From: Phycisphaerae bacterium
GTDB taxonomy: Bacteria; Planctomycetota; Phycisphaerae; UBA1845; Fen-1342
DNA length: 64,000 nucleotides
Assembly: GCA_028279405.1 (NCBI GenBank)
Contig: JANQNU010000035.1
Location: 1-64,000 of the forward strand
Direction of reading: 5' to 3'
Shown here: positions 59,738-64,000 of the stretch, piece after piece
Layout of the letters: the number at the start of each line of letters is the position of its first letter
Numbering within the stretch: position 1 is the first letter of the stretch
Made by a program: the position numbers and the translations under genes
The notes under the pieces: generated by a model
Seen by the model: only the letters and a program-made list of their open reading frames with translations
Told to the model about the DNA's origin: nothing
Databases searched by the model: none

Positions 59738-60364
59738 ATGATGGAAGCTCGGATCGATCCCAAGACGACCGCGTTGCTGGTGGTTGACCCCCAAGTCGAC
59801 ATGCTCGAGCCTGAAGGGGCGCTGTGGGACCTGGTCGGCGGAGAGGTTCAACGTTTGGAGGTCGTGAGCAGGCTCGCGGCGCTCAAGGCGGCGGCCGAGT
59901 CGGCGGGGCTGGTGGTGATGTACGCGACGATTGGTATCGATGAGCCAAGCTACGCCGGGCTCGAGCCGGTGAACGGGCTGCAGGCCCTGATGGCTCAGCG
60001 TCGCGTCGCGCTACCCGGCAAGGGGGGCGCGTGCGCCTCTCGGCTGGCGCCAACCGCGTCAACTGTCATGCTGCGTCCGCGCACCGGACCGTCACCGTCC
60101 ACGAGTGATCTGCGAGAACAAATTGAATGCCGAGGGATCCGAACGCTGATCGTGACAGGCATGATTGCCAACCTGTGCGTCGAGTCGCATGTGCGCGAGG
60201 TGAGCGATTGGGGCTACCGGACGCTGGTCGTGGGCGACGCCATCGGCACCACTGATCCCGAGACGCACGCGGCGACGTTGGGGAACATGGGGCTACTGGC
60301 GACCGAAGTCGTGCAATGTGGAGAGATGCTCGACGCGTTGGAAGGCCTCGCGGCAACTGCCTGA
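59738..60364 (+). CDS. Isochorismatase-like cysteine hydrolase
   Basis: A 208-residue isochorismatase-fold enzyme: Asp in LLVVDPQVDML and nucleophile Cys in GMIANLCVESHVREVSDWGYRTLVVGDA. The segment where many relatives carry the catalytic Lys reads LRPRTGPSPSTSDL and has no Lys, so chemistry may differ. AAAGGATGA precedes two tandem ATGs at 59738 and 59741; the second has the better spacing. It is probably controlled by the TetR regulator upstream. Confidence 0.88.
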   Translation: MMEARIDPKTTALLVVDPQVDMLEPEGALWDLVGGEVQRLEVVSRLAALKAAAESAGLVVMYATIGIDEPSYAGLEPVNGLQALMAQRRVALPGKGGACASRLAPTASTVMLRPRTGPSPSTSDLREQIECRGIRTLIVTGMIANLCVESHVREVSDWGYRTLVVGDAIGTTDPETHAATLGNMGLLATEVVQCGEMLDALEGLAATA

Positions 60365-60469
60365 CACGAGCCGTGGCGCAACCGCTGAGGATCGTGCAAT
60401 CAACGAAAAGATCCTTCGACCAGTCGTCGAAGGATCTCTCTCGAGTACTCCGGAACCAATTGGCAACAC

Positions 60470-61435
60470 TCACGCGTTGTTCTTCACCGCCGAGACCAAT
60501 TGGCAGATCTCGTCCGTTGAACTAACGGTTGCGTACGCGAATGCAAGCGCCGCCATCGCGGTTTGATGCACGTTGTTTGCCGGAACCTGTACTCCTCCAT
60601 AATCGAGCGACAGCGTTGCACATGCGTCTTCTGCGACCAACGTGTCGAAGCCAAGATCGTGTGCCGCGCGTGCAGTTCCTTCGACGCACATGTGGCTCAT
60701 TGCACCCGCGATCACGACACGTTCGATGCGCTCCTTGCGAAGGAGGTCTTCGAGGTTCGTGCCGAGGAAGCTGCTGATGTGGTTCTTGACGACAACGACT
60801 TCATCGGGCCGCGGGGCAACAGACGGGTGGATTTGCGATCCCGGCGTGCCAGGAACAAAAAAGGGAGCATCCGGGCTCAGAAAGAGATGGCGGATATGAA
60901 TGACCGGTTGCCTGCTTTCGCGAAAGTGCTCGAGAAGGCGGCTGGCGGCCTCCGCCGCTGCTTCCGTTCCTTCGAGTTCCATCGCTCCGCCGCGAAAATA
61001 GTCCTCCTGGAGGTCAACGACGATCAATGCCGTCTTCTTGTATCCCTTGGATGAAGATGGCTCGAAGGATTCCTGGATCTCAAAGTGATCTTCCGTTAAC
61101 GACCAGGTTCCGTCGGCGCCTGCCTTCCAGACTTCCCTGGTGACGACCCCGCGGCCGACGTTCATTTCCCAATCAGCGGAGAGCACGGCAACACCCTCTG
61201 TTTCGGTGTTGATCTGGATGTTGGAGTAGCGCAGCTGCCCGGCTCCGGAAGCCAAGAATGTTCGCCAGAACGTAGCGATCTCATCGCGTCCGACGAAGCG
61301 TCCTTTCGGTTTCGCAACCATCAGACAATCAGGCGCATAGGCCGCGATGCAGCGATCGGCGTTACCGGCGTTGAAATGCTCGACCCAGGCTTGGCTGGCG
61401 CGGAGCACGGCGATTTGTGTGGTGTTTATCATCAT
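60470..61435 (-). CDS. SnoaL-like / isochorismatase fusion protein
   Basis: A 321-residue fusion. Residues ~1-130 are a SnoaL/NTF2-like domain (ASQAWVEHFNAGNADRCIAAYAPDCLMVAKPKGRFVGRDEIATFWRTF, TREVWKAGADGTWSLTEDHFE). Residues ~132-321 are an isochorismatase-like hydrolase with Asp in IVVDLQEDYF, Lys in VVVKNHISSFLGTNLEDLL and Cys in GAMSHMCVEGTARA, the full catalytic set. It is divergent from the GlxA-type regulator; this gene pairing is common for isochorismatase-like hydrolases. The start is the first of two tandem ATGs. Confidence 0.9.
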   Translation of the reverse strand: MMINTTQIAVLRASQAWVEHFNAGNADRCIAAYAPDCLMVAKPKGRFVGRDEIATFWRTFLASGAGQLRYSNIQINTETEGVAVLSADWEMNVGRGVVTREVWKAGADGTWSLTEDHFEIQESFEPSSSKGYKKTALIVVDLQEDYFRGGAMELEGTEAAAEAASRLLEHFRESRQPVIHIRHLFLSPDAPFFVPGTPGSQIHPSVAPRPDEVVVVKNHISSFLGTNLEDLLRKERIERVVIAGAMSHMCVEGTARAAHDLGFDTLVAEDACATLSLDYGGVQVPANNVHQTAMAALAFAYATVSSTDEICQLVSAVKNNA

Positions 61436-61493
61436 GGCCCGATTGTCGCTGACACAGGCCTCATTGAACAGTGGCAAATTCGACCCTTTTAGG

Positions 61494-61499
61494 TACAAT
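61494..61499 (+). promoter_or_regulatory. -10 element of the GlxA-type regulator
   Basis: TACAAT with GTGGCA (61471-61476) as a weak -35 at 17 bases. It ends seven bases before the ATG at 61507, so the transcript would be leaderless or nearly so. An in-frame ATG at 61471 lies upstream of it and is therefore unlikely. Confidence 0.5.
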
Positions 61500-61506
61500 C
61501 TTGCCA

Positions 61507-62502
61507 ATGGTTGCCTCGTTCGCGATCGTCCCGTTGAACGGTGTTCTTGACTCCGCATTCGCCACGATGGCAGATGTGTTTCACACCGCCTGCGCGCTCG
61601 AGGCCCGAGCGGCGAGAACGACGATGGTTGGCAACGGCTACGAAACGCTCACGGTGACGGGCAAGTCGGTTCGCAGCGCCCGGGGAACGCTGATCTCGGG
61701 GGACCGCCACTTGTCGGATGGCAAACACCCACCCGTCGTCGTGATTCCGGGCATCGATGTATTGCTGGACATCAGCGTCAACGAAGCGATGGATGCCCTT
61801 CTCGCCCGGCGGGACGCGCAGCGGCTCGTGGCTTGGTTGGCTGCAATGCCGCGAGCCCCTGTGGTGGTCGCCGCCGGCTGCACCGCCACGTTTCTCTTGG
61901 CGGAGGCGGGCCTGCTGGACGGCCGAGAAGCGACGACGACCTGGTGGCTGGGGCCGCTGTTTCGGGAGCGTTACCCCGAGGTCGTCTTGCAGGAGAGGCG
62001 AACAGTTACATGCGCGGACGGCGTTGCTTGTGCGGGGGCAGCGATGGCACATGTGAACCTGGCGCTCTTTCTCGTCAGTCGGTTTCGATCCCCGGCGCTT
62101 GCGGAGCAGGTTGCGAGACAGCTTCTTCTGGATTCCGGCGGCAGGCAGGCCTGTCACATCGATTACAGCAGCATGAATGACTTGCCGCCTGTGATCCGCC
62201 GCGCGGAGGAATGGGTCAAGAATCACCTTGCCGAGCCGATCACAATTACCGAGATTGCTCACGCAATTGCGGTGAGCCCGCGAACGCTCGCCCGACGTCT
62301 GATGGATACGGTCGGTCGATCCCCCATTAAGTTCGTCCAGCATCTTCGCGTACGAGAAGCGATCCACTTGTTGCAGAACACCATGCTCTCACTCGAGGAA
62401 ATCGCGCTGCGCGTGGGCTACTCGAACGCGGTCAGTTTGCGCCGGGTCATCATCCGAGACACAGGGCGCCGACCGAATCAGTTTCGACGGGTTGGGGAGT
62501 GA
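61507..62502 (+). CDS. GlxA-type AraC-family regulator
   Basis: A 331-residue regulator: N-terminal DJ-1/PfpI-like domain (SFAIVPLNGVLDSAFATMADVF, VVVIPGIDVLL, PVVVAAGCTATFLLAEAGLLDGREATTTWWLGPLF) and C-terminal AraC HTH pair (PITITEIAHAIAVSPRTLARRLMDTVGRSPIKFVQHLRVREAIHLLQNTMLSLEEIALRVGYSNAVSLRRVIIRDTGRRPNQFRR). It likely controls the divergent SnoaL-isochorismatase gene. The Cys in AAGCTAT occupies the nucleophile-elbow position. Confidence 0.92.
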   Translation: MVASFAIVPLNGVLDSAFATMADVFHTACALEARAARTTMVGNGYETLTVTGKSVRSARGTLISGDRHLSDGKHPPVVVIPGIDVLLDISVNEAMDALLARRDAQRLVAWLAAMPRAPVVVAAGCTATFLLAEAGLLDGREATTTWWLGPLFRERYPEVVLQERRTVTCADGVACAGAAMAHVNLALFLVSRFRSPALAEQVARQLLLDSGGRQACHIDYSSMNDLPPVIRRAEEWVKNHLAEPITITEIAHAIAVSPRTLARRLMDTVGRSPIKFVQHLRVREAIHLLQNTMLSLEEIALRVGYSNAVSLRRVIIRDTGRRPNQFRRVGE

Positions 62503-62555
62503 TTCATTGGATGGTGGTTCGGCCAAGCGCCGGAGGGTTCGGATAGAATGGTCGC

Positions 62556-63176
62556 ATGGAGAACCATGAGTCCCGGATCACGGTCTTACTTCAGAAAGCA
62601 GGCAGCGGCGACACAGGTGCTTCCGCAAGACTTTTCCCGCTGATCTACGACCAACTTCGCAGGGCCGCGGCGATTCAGTTCCGCGCAGAGGATGCAGGTC
62701 AGACGTTGCAGCCGACGGCGGTGGTTCATGAGGCTTATCTGCGGCTCGTCGGGCCGCGCGATATCCCTTGGGTCAGCCGCGGCCACTACTACGCAGCGGC
62801 GGCGCAGGCGATGCGCCGAATTCTGATCGATCACGCTCGTTCTAGAGGGGCGCGGCGGGCGAGAGAAGCCGCTGTCGCGGCCTTCACTGACCCGGAATCC
62901 CTTTCGCAGCAAGATCCTGAGGCGATTTTGGCAGTCGATCAAGCCTTGTCTCGCTTGGAGAGTGAGGACCCGGAAGCCGCTACAATTGTGAAGTTACGGT
63001 TCTTCGCCGGCCTCAGCGTGGAGCAGGCCGCTCGTGCCTCGGGAGTATCTTCTCGGACGGCGGCCCGCCTCTGGTCGCTCGCCCGCGCCAGGCTTCACCG
63101 CTTCCTGACCGAGCCGGGCGCGGAGTCAACCGATGAGTGGCGATCTGCAACAACGCGCGAGAGCGATCTTCCTTGA
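62556..63176 (+). CDS. ECF-type sigma factor, planctomycete TIGR02999-like
   Basis: A 206-residue sigma factor with the signature [53 protein letters not shown] and region 4 [46 protein letters not shown]. This form is typical of planctomycete ECF factors paired with a kinase. No good ribosome site is seen before its ATG. Its end overlaps the kinase gene by 44 bases. Confidence 0.93.
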   Translation: MENHESRITVLLQKAGSGDTGASARLFPLIYDQLRRAAAIQFRAEDAGQTLQPTAVVHEAYLRLVGPRDIPWVSRGHYYAAAAQAMRRILIDHARSRGARRAREAAVAAFTDPESLSQQDPEAILAVDQALSRLESEDPEAATIVKLRFFAGLSVEQAARASGVSSRTAARLWSLARARLHRFLTEPGAESTDEWRSATTRESDLP

Positions 63177-64000
63177 ACTTTCGACTCTCGACGGTCCGGG
63201 TGTGGCTGCGGAACTCGACCGGCTCACTCGAGGCGATGCCGAACTCCGTGAAGCTGTCGTCGACCTGATCGAGGCTCGGAATGCCGCCAGCGACGCCGGC
63301 ATCATGGCCGGTACGACCAAGACCGTCCCGACCGACACGATCATCGAGTCGCCCGGCTCGGTAATCGGTCCGTACAGGATTCTCCAGTTGATCGGAGAGG
63401 GTGGTTTCGGCTCGGTCTTTCTTGCCGAGCAGTTCGAGCCTGTCCGCCGGCGCGTCGCGCTCAAGATCATCAAGCTCGGGATGGACACCAAGCAGGTGAT
63501 TGCCCGATTCGAGGCCGAGCGCCAAGCGGTCGCGCTGATGGATCATCCACACATCGCGCGGGTCTTCGGCGCGGGTGCGACCGAGTCCGGACGCCCCTAT
63601 TTTGCGATGGAGTACGTCGTCGGGGATGCCATCACCAGATTTTCCGACGCGTACAAGCTCGACATTCCGTCTCGGCTGGCCCTCTTCACGCAGGTTTGTT
63701 CCGCGGTTCAGCACGCCCACACGAAGGGCGTCATCCACCGCGACTTGAAGCCCGCCAACGTGCTGGTCAGCATGGTTGACGGCAAGCCGTTCGCCAAGGT
63801 GATCGACTTTGGGATCGCCAAGGCGACGGCCACGCCGTTGACCGACAAGACGCTGTTTACCGAGCACCGCCAACTGATCGGTACGCCGGAGTACATGAGT
63901 CCCGAGCAGGCAGCGGGTTCACCTGACATCGATACACGAGCTGATGTGTATGCGCTTGGCGTATTGCTGTACGAGCTGCTTACCGGCGTTACGCCGTTCG
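63133..64000 (+). CDS. Serine/threonine protein kinase, N-terminal part (runs off window)
   Basis: The first 289 codons of a Hanks-type kinase that continues past the window end. After a ~70-residue helical lead-in the kinase domain begins: [44 protein letters not shown] (Gly loop and Lys), [58 protein letters not shown]. The ATG at 63133 lies inside the sigma gene in another frame, so the two are translationally coupled. C-terminal TPR or WD repeats are usual in this class but cannot be seen here. Confidence 0.93.
   Translation, partial: MSGDLQQRARAIFLELSTLDGPGVAAELDRLTRGDAELREAVVDLIEARNAASDAGIMAGTTKTVPTDTIIESPGSVIGPYRILQLIGEGGFGSVFLAEQFEPVRRRVALKIIKLGMDTKQVIARFEAERQAVALMDHPHIARVFGAGATESGRPYFAMEYVVGDAITRFSDAYKLDIPSRLALFTQVCSAVQHAHTKGVIHRDLKPANVLVSMVDGKPFAKVIDFGIAKATATPLTDKTLFTEHRQLIGTPEYMSPEQAAGSPDIDTRADVYALGVLLYELLTGVTPF

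Overview
The window looks like chromosome of a high-GC, Gram-negative planctomycete, probably of the Phycisphaerae type. Pointers are the 3' end of a 16S rRNA gene with no 23S behind it (unlinked rRNA genes are common in Planctomycetota), two ECF sigma factor / serine-threonine kinase pairs, a short PEP-CTERM-like exported protein, giant kinase-TPR proteins, secreted calcium-repeat proteins and LpxA (lipid A, so an outer membrane). The taxonomic call is inference from gene content; no search was run.

Layout. 1-280: 16S 3' end and its terminator. 0.4-5.5 kb: small unknown proteins, an egtB-egtD ergothioneine operon and a DUF4139 protein. 5.5-11 kb: an HDOD/GAF histidine kinase with an HTH-receiver regulator, mnmG, and a cluster of palindromic repeats that shares a copy with the 5.5 kb intergenic region. 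11-25.9 kb: housekeeping and catabolism: kynurenine monooxygenase and tryptophan dioxygenase, a FlgM-like protein, galE, a DtxR-type repressor, pdxJ, two exported proteins, modA, ctaA, lpxA, glycerate kinase and hutI. 26-30 kb: a kinase-TPR protein and its ECF sigma factor.

30.3-37.3 kb holds eleven closely packed minus-strand genes forming a Mu-like capsid module: portal (DUF935), a GNAT acetyltransferase, protease/scaffold (gpI), cement (DUF2190), major head protein (gpT), connector (gp36/DUF1320), then small proteins with holin-like and lipoprotein features. All reading frames are intact and most have good ribosome binding sites, yet there is no terminase, tail, integrase or transposase. 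I rate this the most interesting region: it could be a domesticated capsid, a tail-less satellite or a gene-transfer-agent-like particle.

37.6-42 kb: queC, a TPR protein, a thrombospondin-repeat fragment, the PEP-CTERM-like protein and pabB. 42-62.5 kb: many small one-component regulators (MarR, XRE-cupin, MerR, PadR, ArsR twice, TetR, GlxA-type AraC), mostly beside small effector enzymes (five VOC/glyoxalase-like proteins, GNATs, isochorismatase-like hydrolases, SRPBCC, GyrI-like, a PLP decarboxylase). Several of these regulator genes have a -10-like element only a few bases upstream of the ATG, no Shine-Dalgarno, and a palindrome over the start, which suggests leaderless, self-repressed transcripts. 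The window ends inside a second ECF sigma / kinase pair.
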